Shown: positions 9,603-17,326 of the stretch, piece after piece
Layout: every line of letters starts with the position of its first letter
Numbering within the stretch: position 1 is the first letter of the stretch
Assembly: GCA_021648375.1 (NCBI GenBank)
Contig: JAKISW010000011.1
Coordinates: 10,831 to 74,830, forward strand
Length of the DNA stretch: 64,000 nt
Direction of reading: 5' to 3'
Source: Devosiaceae bacterium
GTDB lineage: Bacteria > Pseudomonadota > Alphaproteobacteria > Rhizobiales > Devosiaceae
Program-made: the position numbers and the translations under genes
The notes under the pieces: model-generated
Told to the model about the DNA's origin: nothing
Databases searched by the model: none
What the model saw: only the letters and a program-made list of their open reading frames with translations

Positions 9603-11528
9603 TTAAAAAAGCATCGGCGCTGCAATAAGCCCGACAGCAAGTATGCCCGTTGCAATAATGCTTAGGGCCAGTTCACGATGGATCAGGCCGCTTTGCAAAA
9701 GGCGCGCCAATTTTCCTGTTGCAAAAGTGATGCTGGCAAAGCCAAAAATCGCCCCGTCAATCCCCTTTTCATCGCTGAAACGGGTTACACGACCAAGACT
9801 CATCATGGAATTGCCAAAGGCCAATACCGCGGCGTAAAGGCCGATATCCATTATATTGGTGCCACGGGCAAAGCTCATCATGGAATTACCAATTTTGAGC
9901 GCCAGATTGTAGAGTTGCTGATCCACAACATTACAGGCGCGCGCCATGGCCATGGCAGGACGCACCACCAGATTATCCATACCACCGGCAATGATAAACC
10001 CGTTTTGCGCCCACCCCAGCAAAGGACCAAGCAATTGTTTTGGTTTAAAAAACCATCCCAGCAACAGGCCAAAAACAGCAGCACCAAGCCCAAAAGCCAT
10101 GGCAAGCGTGCTTAGCTCAGGTTCCTTGCCCAGCATTTCTTCTAATGGAACGAAAGTAACTCCAAGAACAATTGCCAGAAAAACCGGCCCGGCCATGCCA
10201 ATACCCATCCAGCGCATATCCGGACTTATACTTGAAGCGTTTGAATTTTCAGAATTTGGTTTTACTTCTTCGCCCGACCCACGCCAAAGCTGGCCCACGG
10301 CACGCGCCATATAAGCCCCGGTTAAAACTGTTGCCGCCAAACCTAAAGGCAATAACCAGACAGCACCGGGAGCAGACATGGCAGCGGCGATTATTGCATC
10401 CTTGGAAAAGAACCCGACAAGGGGTGGAATGCCAGCTAATGCCAGTGCCGCCAAAGCAAATCCTGCAAACACCTTTTTATGTTCACGACCAGCCCCGGCA
10501 ATATCGCTCATCAAGGTGGAGCCGCGCGAATGTTGAAAAACTCCAGCACCTAAAAACAGACCGCTTTTAATTGCCGCATGGGCAATCAGATGCAGCAATG
10601 CCACCACCCATGCACCAGCTCCAATGGCCAATAACATCAATCCATATTGACTGGAGGTGGAAGCGGCCAACAAGCGTTTAAGATCTTTTTCACCGAGCGC
10701 GATAAGTCCGGTAACAACACTTGTAATGCCACCCACCAGCCCGATTACAATAAGGGTTTGTTCTGGCAACATGGGTGCAATGCGGATTAGTAAAATTGCG
10801 CCGGCGGCCACCAGTGTTGCCGAATGTAACAATGCCGAAACCGGGGTAGGCCCGGCCATGGCCCGCTGCAACCAATCATTGAGCGGCACCTGCGCCGATT
10901 TCCCCATGGCAGCAACCAGCAATAACAATCCGCCAACAATTGCCGGGGTGCCGGTGGTGGCCAGACTGGTTGAAATCTGGCTGGTGCCGGATATGCCAAT
11001 CAGTATAAAAATCCCGATATAAAGGCCAAGGTCGGCGCTACGTGTATAAAGAAAGGCCCGTGTTGCTGATCCAGCGACCTTGGGCCTGCCATGCCAGAAA
11101 CCAATCAACAGATAGCTCGATACCCCGATCATCTCCCACGCTGCCAACAGGGTTATCCAGTCAGCTGACAATACCAGCAACTGCATGGCGGCAACAAACA
11201 TCAACATGGTGGCAAAAAATCGTGGTTTTTCTGGATCCTTGTCCATATAACCAACGGCAAAAATCATTACAAAAATTGCAACTGTAGATACCATTAACGA
11301 AAGAACTGCCGTTAGCTGGCTGGCCTCAAGCAACAGCGGCATGCCGGGAAGTCCGGGCAATGTTGCTATAAAAGGCGTGCCGGAAATTGCTGCCGCCAAC
11401 AGGGTAAAACTGCCAACAAGACTAAGGGCTGCCCCGGCAACTGCCAGCAAGCCAGACCATTTGCGCAAAAGCAAAACCGCCGCCGCCATAAGAGAAGGCG
11501 CAAAAATAACCACCCCCAGCGCTATCAT
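9603..11528 (-). CDS. NuoL-like antiporter subunit with C-terminal lateral helix
   Basis: A 641-residue NuoL-family protein. The helix-5 glutamate (LLAAWEMIGVSSYLLIGFW), the Lys of KSAQVPLNDWLQRAMAGPTP and the His of SALLHSATLVAAG are present. The C-terminal region keeps the pattern of the NuoL anchor (DEKGIDGAIFGF, then LARLLQSGLIHRELAL), which in complex I follows the long lateral helix running along the other antiporter subunits. This argues that the protein is built into a multi-subunit membrane arm rather than acting alone. Its ATG overlaps the nuoK-like stop by four bases. Confidence 0.92.
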   Translation of the reverse strand: MIALGVVIFAPSLMAAAVLLLRKWSGLLAVAGAALSLVGSFTLLAAAISGTPFIATLPGLPGMPLLLEASQLTAVLSLMVSTVAIFVMIFAVGYMDKDPEKPRFFATMLMFVAAMQLLVLSADWITLLAAWEMIGVSSYLLIGFWHGRPKVAGSATRAFLYTRSADLGLYIGIFILIGISGTSQISTSLATTGTPAIVGGLLLLVAAMGKSAQVPLNDWLQRAMAGPTPVSALLHSATLVAAGAILLIRIAPMLPEQTLIVIGLVGGITSVVTGLIALGEKDLKRLLAASTSSQYGLMLLAIGAGAWVVALLHLIAHAAIKSGLFLGAGVFQHSRGSTLMSDIAGAGREHKKVFAGFALAALALAGIPPLVGFFSKDAIIAAAMSAPGAVWLLPLGLAATVLTGAYMARAVGQLWRGSGEEVKPNSENSNASSISPDMRWMGIGMAGPVFLAIVLGVTFVPLEEMLGKEPELSTLAMAFGLGAAVFGLLLGWFFKPKQLLGPLLGWAQNGFIIAGGMDNLVVRPAMAMARACNVVDQQLYNLALKIGNSMMSFARGTNIMDIGLYAAVLAFGNSMMSLGRVTRFSDEKGIDGAIFGFASITFATGKLARLLQSGLIHRELALSIIATGILAVGLIAAPMLF

Positions 11529-11836
11529 CCCTTTAACTCCTGCGCTTCTTCCATTTCCACTGACCCGCGTGATCTGAAGCGGGTGATGGCCACCGCAAAA
11601 CCAACTGCCATCTCCACCGCCATCACGGTCATAACGATCAGCACAAACATTTGCGCCTCTATGGCATCGGGATGCAAATATCGCCAGAACGCCACCAGAT
11701 TAAGCAGGGCCGCCGCCAATATCAGCTCGATTCCCATCATAATCATCACCAGATTTGTTTGGGAAAGCGCCCCATAAATTCCGGTGCCAAACATGGCCGC
11801 GGCAATGATCAATGTTACAACAAGTTCCAATGTCAT
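11525..11836 (-). CDS. NuoK-like membrane subunit
   Basis: A three-helix protein of 103 residues, the usual NuoK/MnhC-like size. Both buried glutamates important in NuoK are visible, in MMGIELILAAALLN and TVMAVEMAVGFA. It overlaps the genes on both sides by four bases (ATGA type), consistent with one tightly coupled operon. The C-terminal tail is slightly extended and acidic (EMEEAQELKG). Confidence 0.92.
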   Translation of the reverse strand: MTLELVVTLIIAAAMFGTGIYGALSQTNLVMIMMGIELILAAALLNLVAFWRYLHPDAIEAQMFVLIVMTVMAVEMAVGFAVAITRFRSRGSVEMEEAQELKG

Positions 11837-12402
11837 GCTGCCCCCCCATGATTGTGAACCTGATACGGTTCTTTAGATTTATCAGGCGTTTCTTTGGGTC
11901 GGTGTGGCGGCTGTACCGCTATTGAAGTCGCAGCGATCATTGCGGTTAAAATCGTTAGGCCCGCACTTTCGAAGATCAACATAGAGCGCCCTAAAAGTTC
12001 AATTCCCAACAGGCGCACCTGCTCACCAGCATCCGGTATCTGAGTTGCAATCGGTCCCCAATCCCCAAACAGCGCCAAGCCGCTGGCACCGCCAAAAGCA
12101 ATGATCCCGGCCCAAAGAGAAAGTTTGCGCTGATGCTTCATGTCCATCTCGCCCAACCCGCCGGGGTCCATCATAAACATCACCATAAAGATGGCCATTA
12201 TACTCATCTCGGTGGCCATCATCATGATTTGCAACACCCCCAAAAATTCGGCCTGCATAACCAAAAACATTGCACCAACGGCGGTTTGAGAAAATAACAG
12301 GGCCAAGGCTGAACGCACCATGGAATGGGTGCGAAAAACCACAATGCCAAACCACACTGCAGCCAGACCAAAAGCCAAAAGAAAAATCACCTGCACACTC
12401 AT
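11833..12402 (-). CDS. NuoJ-like membrane subunit, with altered mid-membrane motif
   Basis: A 189-residue protein placed between H and K, as nuoJ is. The segment MQAEFLGVLQIMMMATEM aligns with the conserved NuoJ stretch that usually ends in Q-x-x-x-Y-x-G-A; here the Tyr-x-Gly-Ala is replaced by Met-Ala-Thr-Glu, putting a new acidic residue in the helix that carries the pi-bulge in complex I. The ATG at 12402 is used because the protein then begins MSVQVIFLLAFGLA and overlaps nuoH by four bases; the longer in-frame N terminus is only nuoH read in another frame. Confidence 0.87.
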   Translation of the reverse strand: MSVQVIFLLAFGLAAVWFGIVVFRTHSMVRSALALLFSQTAVGAMFLVMQAEFLGVLQIMMMATEMSIMAIFMVMFMMDPGGLGEMDMKHQRKLSLWAGIIAFGGASGLALFGDWGPIATQIPDAGEQVRLLGIELLGRSMLIFESAGLTILTAMIAATSIAVQPPHRPKETPDKSKEPYQVHNHGGAA

Positions 12403-13313
12403 AGGGGCACCACCAGAACCAAAACGCCCACCAGAAAAATATTGGCCAGCGCCAGCGGAATTCCCAGCTTCCAGCTCCAAGCCAGCAAGGTAGCCTCGCG
12501 AATGCGCGGCAGCATGCGCCCACCGGACAGCATCAGCGCAGCCACACCTAAAATTTTTATCATGCTCCACGACCAGTCAGGCCCAAACGGTCCCAACCAT
12601 CCCCCAAGATAAAACACCACGATTGCCGAAGAAACCGAAAGGATCAGCACCATGCGCCCAAGCCTGAATATTATAAGACGCACGCCGGTATATTCGGCCT
12701 CAACTCCACCCGCCAATTCTCCCGATGCTACCGGCAGATCAAACGGGGGAACAAAGGCCATGGCCATCCCGGCAAACAAAAACAATAAAAAACCCAAGGG
12801 CTGATAGGCGATATTCCACAGCATTTCTTGTGAGTTCACTATATCGATAGTCGAAAGGGATTCAGCGCGCATGGCAACGGTTGTTATGGGCATAACCACT
12901 AGCATGGCATAGGCAATAAGCTGCCCCAAAAAACGCCAGCCGCCAATCATGCCATAGGCACCATCAGGTCCCCAGCCAGCCATGATCATCGCCACCAGCA
13001 CATAGGCCAAAGCCGCATTAAAAAACAAAGCCCCGGTGGCAAGATCGGTAACAATAAGCCCCGGCGCCAATGGAATGACAGCCAGCGACAACAGCGCAGC
13101 GATCAGCAGCAAAACCGGCCCGACCTCAAAAAACAGCCGGTCGGATTTGCGCGGCAAAATATTCTCCTGTCCTAATAAGCGCAGGGTGGAAATCAGCGGT
13201 CCCGCCAGCCGTAGCCGATTGGTCGAGACCCATTCTTCAATCACCGCCACCCCATAGGTGGCAAAAATTAAAGAAGCTATGAGGACGAAACTACTCAAAC
13301 CCGCATCTCCCAA
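12399..13313 (-). CDS. NuoH-like membrane anchor subunit (complex I / group 4 hydrogenase type)
   Basis: A 304-residue polytopic protein of the NuoH/HyfC family. The signature loop is recognisable in VPPFDLPVASGELAGGVEAEY, and the C-terminal LPRIREATLLAWSWKLGIPLALAN matches the conserved end of NuoH. However the Glu-Thr-Asn-Arg that precedes Pro-Phe-Asp in respiratory NuoH is absent (it reads MAMAFVPPFD), which brings it closer to hydrogenase-type anchors or to a subunit that does not handle quinone. The start lies inside the end of the preceding fusion gene (19-base overlap). Confidence 0.88.
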   Translation of the reverse strand: MGDAGLSSFVLIASLIFATYGVAVIEEWVSTNRLRLAGPLISTLRLLGQENILPRKSDRLFFEVGPVLLLIAALLSLAVIPLAPGLIVTDLATGALFFNAALAYVLVAMIMAGWGPDGAYGMIGGWRFLGQLIAYAMLVVMPITTVAMRAESLSTIDIVNSQEMLWNIAYQPLGFLLFLFAGMAMAFVPPFDLPVASGELAGGVEAEYTGVRLIIFRLGRMVLILSVSSAIVVFYLGGWLGPFGPDWSWSMIKILGVAALMLSGGRMLPRIREATLLAWSWKLGIPLALANIFLVGVLVLVVPL

Positions 13314-15082
13314 GGAGAAATATCAATGGAAGCTATGGCAACCAACGCATCGCCCAATTCCTGCTGATCGGTGAGGGGGGCGACAAGCTCCGTATGACGC
13401 ATTGAGGGAGTATCAAGTTTGGCTGAAATTACCTGTCCGCCTTTAAGCTCCACATGCAAATTGGCTTTTCCGCGTGCCGTATCAACACTGGCATGACCAT
13501 GGCCTGCCGCATTGCCGATTTCAGCCAGTTTAATTTCGCCAATAGCACCTGCTTTTTTTATCAGTGCAAGGCTTTGGGAAATGTCATCAAGACGAGCCAC
13601 TAAACGCCCCGCCGCATTGTTTTCAATAGACTGTGGTCCATCCCAATTACTTTGAGGTGGCAATTCTCCAACCGCATCCAATCTGCGCCTTAGAAATGGA
13701 GTTGCCTTCACTTTTTTTATAAATTGGCTCAACTCCGGTGTAAGTTTGATTATCTGCTCATAATCCGCACCAATTATCAAAAGCTGCAATTTCGCCGCTT
13801 TGCGTTCGATGCCTTTGAGGCCAAGCTGGCGACCAAGATTTGTCAACCAGCGCAATTGGCTTGCTATGCGCTCCTGGGCAAGGGTTGCATCACGCAAATT
13901 GTCATTTTCAGACGTTTTTTCCGCCGCCGCTTCAATTGCCCGGCATGCCAACAGGCGATAGGTGAGGGGAGCCAGTGGCATTTGCCCCTGTAAATTTTCC
14001 ACATAATCACCTGCATTTATCGGCCCGTTTTCCAACGAGTCAGAAAAGCCACAAAAACTGCTGGTTGTAGCTTTGGCAACATTGTCACCATCAAGGGTTA
14101 GTTCCAACCCAAAGCCTGCTGGCAGACCGGGGAAAAACGGGCCGAACGGAACCGTAATCCATTCCATTTGCAATCCATCACTACTTCTTGGCGTTCCCTC
14201 AGTCATCTCTATCATCGACATAAAACCGGGCTCCAACCCAATCAGCTTGGAAACTGAACTTTCGCTTTCATGACTATGGGAACCATGACTATGGGAACCA
14301 TGATCGCTTTCAGCCTTTACCGGTTCAAGAAACATCCCGCATTTTGGACACGAGCCCGGCTCATCACTAACCACCTCCGGGTGCATGGGGCAGGTGTATT
14401 TAGCAGTAGCATCACCGCTTTCCCCATCAGCTTTTTTATGTTCGCCGTGATCAACTTCGGCGGGGGCAGTTTTGACATGTGATGAATGGGCATGCGCGGC
14501 ATTAGATGAGGATTGAGTTTTCTGTACTGATTTTTCCTCAGGTTGACCTGTATCTGTTCCGGTTTCTCTTGGCACCAGATCCATCCCGCATTTTGGACAC
14601 GAGCCCGGCTGATTACTAACAACCTCCGGGTGCATGGGGCAGGTATATTCAATCCGACTTTGCAGCGCCGGAGCATCAAAGCTTTGCACTGAATTGCTGA
14701 ATGAATTTTGAGCGAAGTGCAGGCGCAAAGAATTTACGCTCTCTATCAATCCGGCCTGCGAAAGTTCCCCATAAATATCAGCTTCTGGCAAAGGTGAAAT
14801 ATTTTTTACACCAAGGGCAACAATTGCGCGCGGCCGGGGCATTTGGGCAAATGCAACCGAGGCAGCATTTAGCATTTTATCGCCAAGCGGCGGCAGCAAT
14901 AACAATACATTGGCATCGCGTGGCCCCGATGCCATCCGCAACCCTGCATCCATCAGGTCCAACCCGCCGGCCAGCGCCAGTTCCGGCCCCGGCACCACCA
15001 ACACTCTTAAATCGTTACCCGTCGCCCGCCCTATCAATCCATGTAACAGGTTAGGTTTTGAAAATTCCCTGGATCCAAACAT
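13295..15082 (-). CDS. NuoB-like / two heavy-metal-binding modules / NuoD-hydrogenase-large-subunit-like fusion, cysteine ligands lost
   Basis: A 595-residue protein. Residues about 25-105 follow the NuoB / hydrogenase small subunit pattern (LRVLVVPGPE, GPRDANVLLLLPPLGDKML, MPRPRAIVALGVKN), but the cluster N2 cysteines are gone: the Cys-x-x-Cys position reads PELALAGG and the usual GxC reads GVK. Residues 146-172 and 229-255 are two near-identical heavy-metal-binding modules (TCPMHPEVVS, PGSCPKCGM) of the type found on copper pumps, each followed by linkers and a His-rich stretch (about 260-271). Residues about 305-595 follow NuoD / NiFe large subunits (VPFGPFFPGLP, LAQERIASQLRWLTNLGRQLG, SIDISPWEMR), with the terminal Cys motif replaced. 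No binding site for Fe-S or NiFe is evident. It sits exactly where nuoBCD would be, between the A- and H-like genes. Function unknown; a metal-responsive docking or gating subunit is an inference. Confidence 0.8.
   Translation of the reverse strand: MFGSREFSKPNLLHGLIGRATGNDLRVLVVPGPELALAGGLDLMDAGLRMASGPRDANVLLLLPPLGDKMLNAASVAFAQMPRPRAIVALGVKNISPLPEADIYGELSQAGLIESVNSLRLHFAQNSFSNSVQSFDAPALQSRIEYTCPMHPEVVSNQPGSCPKCGMDLVPRETGTDTGQPEEKSVQKTQSSSNAAHAHSSHVKTAPAEVDHGEHKKADGESGDATAKYTCPMHPEVVSDEPGSCPKCGMFLEPVKAESDHGSHSHGSHSHESESSVSKLIGLEPGFMSMIEMTEGTPRSSDGLQMEWITVPFGPFFPGLPAGFGLELTLDGDNVAKATTSSFCGFSDSLENGPINAGDYVENLQGQMPLAPLTYRLLACRAIEAAAEKTSENDNLRDATLAQERIASQLRWLTNLGRQLGLKGIERKAAKLQLLIIGADYEQIIKLTPELSQFIKKVKATPFLRRRLDAVGELPPQSNWDGPQSIENNAAGRLVARLDDISQSLALIKKAGAIGEIKLAEIGNAAGHGHASVDTARGKANLHVELKGGQVISAKLDTPSMRHTELVAPLTDQQELGDALVAIASIDISPWEMRV
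14271..14300 (-). repeat. 15-bp perfect tandem duplication encoding a His/Ser-rich stretch
   Basis: The unit at 14271-14285 is repeated at 14286-14300 without mismatch. It lies in frame in the fusion gene and encodes repeated Gly-Ser-His-Ser-His after the second metal-binding module, adding potential metal-binding histidines. Confidence 0.9.
14333..14647 (-). repeat. 66-bp direct repeat pair encoding the two heavy-metal-binding modules
   Basis: Bases 14333-14398 and 14582-14647 match at 62 of 66 positions by eye. They encode the two Cys-x-x-His / Cys-x-x-Cys modules of the fusion protein. The near identity at DNA level, including silent positions, suggests a fairly recent internal duplication or gene conversion. 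Confidence 0.85.
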
Positions 15083-15084
15083 AT

Positions 15085-15447
15085 CTATTGCCTTTTTAAT
15101 GCACTCTGACTCCAGCCATAAAGCAGGCCAAGAAACAGAATTGCCAGAAAAACACCCATATCAAGCAGCGCCACCAGCCCTTCTTCTTTGTAGACAACAG
15201 CCCACGGATACATGAAGGCCATTTCCATATCGAATGCTAAAAATAACAGAGCAAAGGTTGTGTACCGGGCATGATAGCGAACCCAGACCGGATCTCTTGA
15301 TAATTGTCCGGCAGTGGCTGGAACGTCTTTTCCCGGCTCTTTGCGGGTTTTACCGATTGCACGAGCCAGAGCATAGAGCGATAAAACCAAACCCAGCGTT
15401 CCAACCGTCAGGCCGAATAAAATAGCATATTGTTGCAACTGGCTCAT
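15085..15447 (-). CDS. NuoA-like membrane subunit with degenerate quinone-side loop
   Basis: A 120-residue three-helix protein of the NuoA/NdhC family; LLFLAFDMEMAFMYPWAV is the family signature. The loop between helices 1 and 2, which in complex I carries a Tyr-Glu-Cys-Gly or Tyr-Glu-Ser-Gly motif near the quinone channel, reads KDVPATAGQL here, so that motif is lost. A good ribosome site (GGAAGGTGAG) precedes the ATG. This is the first gene of the cluster, and its promoter must lie in the AT-rich 15448-15763 region. Confidence 0.9.
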   Translation of the reverse strand: MSQLQQYAILFGLTVGTLGLVLSLYALARAIGKTRKEPGKDVPATAGQLSRDPVWVRYHARYTTFALLFLAFDMEMAFMYPWAVVYKEEGLVALLDMGVFLAILFLGLLYGWSQSALKRQ

Positions 15448-15763
15448 TTACTCACCTTCCAACATTTACGCAAAGCGCCTGTTAGAATCAAAAGCCTAGA
15501 CCTTCATTCGTCCATAAGCAAAACACAAAAAATTAATATTTTTAAATAAAAACTACTTTGGTCCCGTTCGAGGGGATTTCACTAAATTGCAAAGCCCATA
15601 TAAATTTCCAGTCAAAATATCTCGTAAAACACTCATAAACTCCATAACTCACACATAATTGAGATCAATTATTTGGCGTTAAATCACCCGTTACCTTATG
15701 TGGATAAATCTGGTATTTATGTTATCAACCCTATCAATTAACCAAATCACTTAAGAGTATTTC
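15448..15763. other. Divergent AT-rich intergenic region between the complex I-like cluster and the glycosyltransferase
   Basis: About 316 bases without a credible gene. It must hold the promoters for the leftward complex I-like cluster and the rightward glycosyltransferase. It is AT-rich, especially 15520-15560. I see no clear operator, riboswitch or sigma-54 site. Confidence 0.6.
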
Positions 15764-16504
15764 ATGCAGCTTGCTTTTGTTATTCCTGCCTACAATGAAG
15801 AAAATTTGATTAAATTATGCTTGGAATCGGTAATTCGCGAAATTGAGCAATCAGGAATTCAGGCCGAAATCATTGTCGTTGATAATGCTTCAACCGATAA
15901 AACCGGGGAAATTGCCTCCTCCTATCCCAATGTCAGGGTTTTAACAGAAAATAAAAAGGGCCCAACTTTTGCTCGCCAGACTGGCTTTGATGCAACTGAG
16001 GCCGAGCTGGTGGCCGTAATTGATGCCGATACCATATTGCCTGAAGGCTGGATCAACAAAGTACTTTCCATCTATGACAAAAAACCCGAGCTGGTTGGTG
16101 TCAGCGGACCCTATATTTATTATGATCTATCGTTCTGGAACCGGCTTTTGGTAAGGTGTTTCTATTTTCTTTCTTTTTTGGTCTACCTGCTGGTGCGCTT
16201 TGTTTTCAAGGCCGGGTCAATGGTGCAGGGGGGCAATCTTGTAATGCGCCGAGAGGCCTGGATCGCAGCTGGCGGTTATGACACTTCCATTGAATTTTAT
16301 GGCGACGATACGGATGTGGCAGTACGCCTGAGTAAAATCGGGCCGGTTAAATGGACTTTTAGTCTGCCAATGCTCACCTCCGGTCGCAGGCTTGGAGGAG
16401 AAGGGGTATTTAAAACCGCCGGAACCTATACCCTGAACTATTTCTGGGTAATTTTATGGGGTCGACCGGTAACAAAAAAGTATAATGATATTCGTCCTGA
16501 GTAG
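15764..16504 (+). CDS. Family 2 glycosyltransferase with C-terminal-half membrane segment
   Basis: A 246-residue GT-A fold protein. The nucleotide-sugar part shows FVIPAYNEENLIKLCLESV, VVDNASTDKTGEIA and the metal-binding VIDADTILPEGW. A hydrophobic stretch around residues 126-147 (LLVRCFYFLSFLVYLLVRFVF) may anchor it to the membrane, followed by GGYDTSIEFYGDDTDVAVRL, the acceptor/catalytic acidic region typical of GT2 enzymes. Donor and acceptor cannot be told. It stands alone: the next gene begins 94 bases later and belongs to another pathway. Confidence 0.82.
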   Translation: MQLAFVIPAYNEENLIKLCLESVIREIEQSGIQAEIIVVDNASTDKTGEIASSYPNVRVLTENKKGPTFARQTGFDATEAELVAVIDADTILPEGWINKVLSIYDKKPELVGVSGPYIYYDLSFWNRLLVRCFYFLSFLVYLLVRFVFKAGSMVQGGNLVMRREAWIAAGGYDTSIEFYGDDTDVAVRLSKIGPVKWTFSLPMLTSGRRLGGEGVFKTAGTYTLNYFWVILWGRPVTKKYNDIRPE

Positions 16505-16597
16505 GGCAGAACTTGACTCATTCTTGTTGTCGGCGAAGAGTTTTCCGGCTAGGTATTATTTTCAAATTAAATCCGATGCGGTTTTAGGGGCATCCAA

Positions 16598-17326
16598 TTG
16601 AACTGCAATCAAGTGAGCGACGATAATATTAGTATAAACTCTAATGCCGAAGAGCCATGTGCTGATGAATCAAAAACACTTCTGGTTCCCCTTGGCGATC
16701 GAGCACTGTTAATAAAATTTGGCGACAGGTTGGATGCAGAAATCAATCAGCGCGCAGTTTTAGCTGCCAAAATTGTTAAAACCGCTAAAATTCCGGGAGT
16801 TTTGGAGGTTTGTCCGACCCTTGTTTCGGTGCTGGTACGTTATGATCCGCAAAGCCTTGGTTATATGCAGCTTTGCGACCAGATTAGAATGGCACTTTCT
16901 AACCTAGCGTACAGTGGCACTCCAAAGAGAAAAAAATTCACAATTTCCGTAAAATATGGGGGTAAGTTGGGGCCGGATTTGGAAGAATCTGCTGCTCGCT
17001 GTTCCCTTTCAGTCGCTGAATTCATAAAAGCCCACAATGGTTCTAAATTGCATGTGCTGGCGACGGGATTTGCACCGGGCTTTGTATATTGTGGCCTGCA
17101 CAAACCACAATTACATATTCCGCGCCGCACCAAACTGCATACAAAAGTTGCACCCGGTTCTGTACTTTTTGCCGCCGGACAAACCGCAATTTCTGCTACC
17201 CATGTTCCAACAGGCTGGAACGTAATCGGACACACCGATTTCTCAAATTTTGATGCCGCCGACAATCCACCGACCAAACTAAGACCCGGCGATGAAATTT
17301 CATTTGTTTCTCAGGATTCCAAATGA
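16598..17326 (+). CDS. pxpB: 5-oxoprolinase subunit PxpB (KipI family)
   Basis: A 242-residue KipI-type protein (LVPLGDRALLIKFGD, ATGFAPGFVYCGL, IPRRTKLHTKVAPGSVLFAAGQTAI, PTGWNVIGHT). With PxpC and PxpA it makes the ATP-dependent 5-oxoprolinase that opens 5-oxo-L-proline, a spontaneous glutamine and glutathione by-product, to glutamate. The likely start is TTG at 16598 because AGGGG lies about 8 bases upstream and no ATG is in place; the first 25 residues are not conserved-looking. The stop overlaps the pxpC ATG (ATGA). Confidence 0.92.
   Translation: MNCNQVSDDNISINSNAEEPCADESKTLLVPLGDRALLIKFGDRLDAEINQRAVLAAKIVKTAKIPGVLEVCPTLVSVLVRYDPQSLGYMQLCDQIRMALSNLAYSGTPKRKKFTISVKYGGKLGPDLEESAARCSLSVAEFIKAHNGSKLHVLATGFAPGFVYCGLHKPQLHIPRRTKLHTKVAPGSVLFAAGQTAISATHVPTGWNVIGHTDFSNFDAADNPPTKLRPGDEISFVSQDSK

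Noticed and set aside
14317..14679. Plus/minus-frame ORF of 120 residues with regular Cys and Arg content inside the fusion gene
   Set aside because: It is another frame of the same strand region; its repeats are only those of the heavy-metal modules read out of frame.
13295..15082. Annotation of the fusion gene as an active NiFe hydrogenase or a copper-transporting ATPase
   Set aside because: The hydrogenase-like halves have lost the cysteine ligands, and the heavy-metal modules are not attached to any P-type ATPase domain (no DKTGT, no CPC). Neither function can be supported.
6751..15447. Mrp/Mnh-type multisubunit sodium/proton antiporter
   Set aside because: Mrp clusters have MrpA to MrpG and lack NuoA-, NuoH- and NuoB/D-like proteins. 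Here A, H, J, K, L, M and N forms are all present with NuoL-type lateral helix features, so the complex I-like reading is better.
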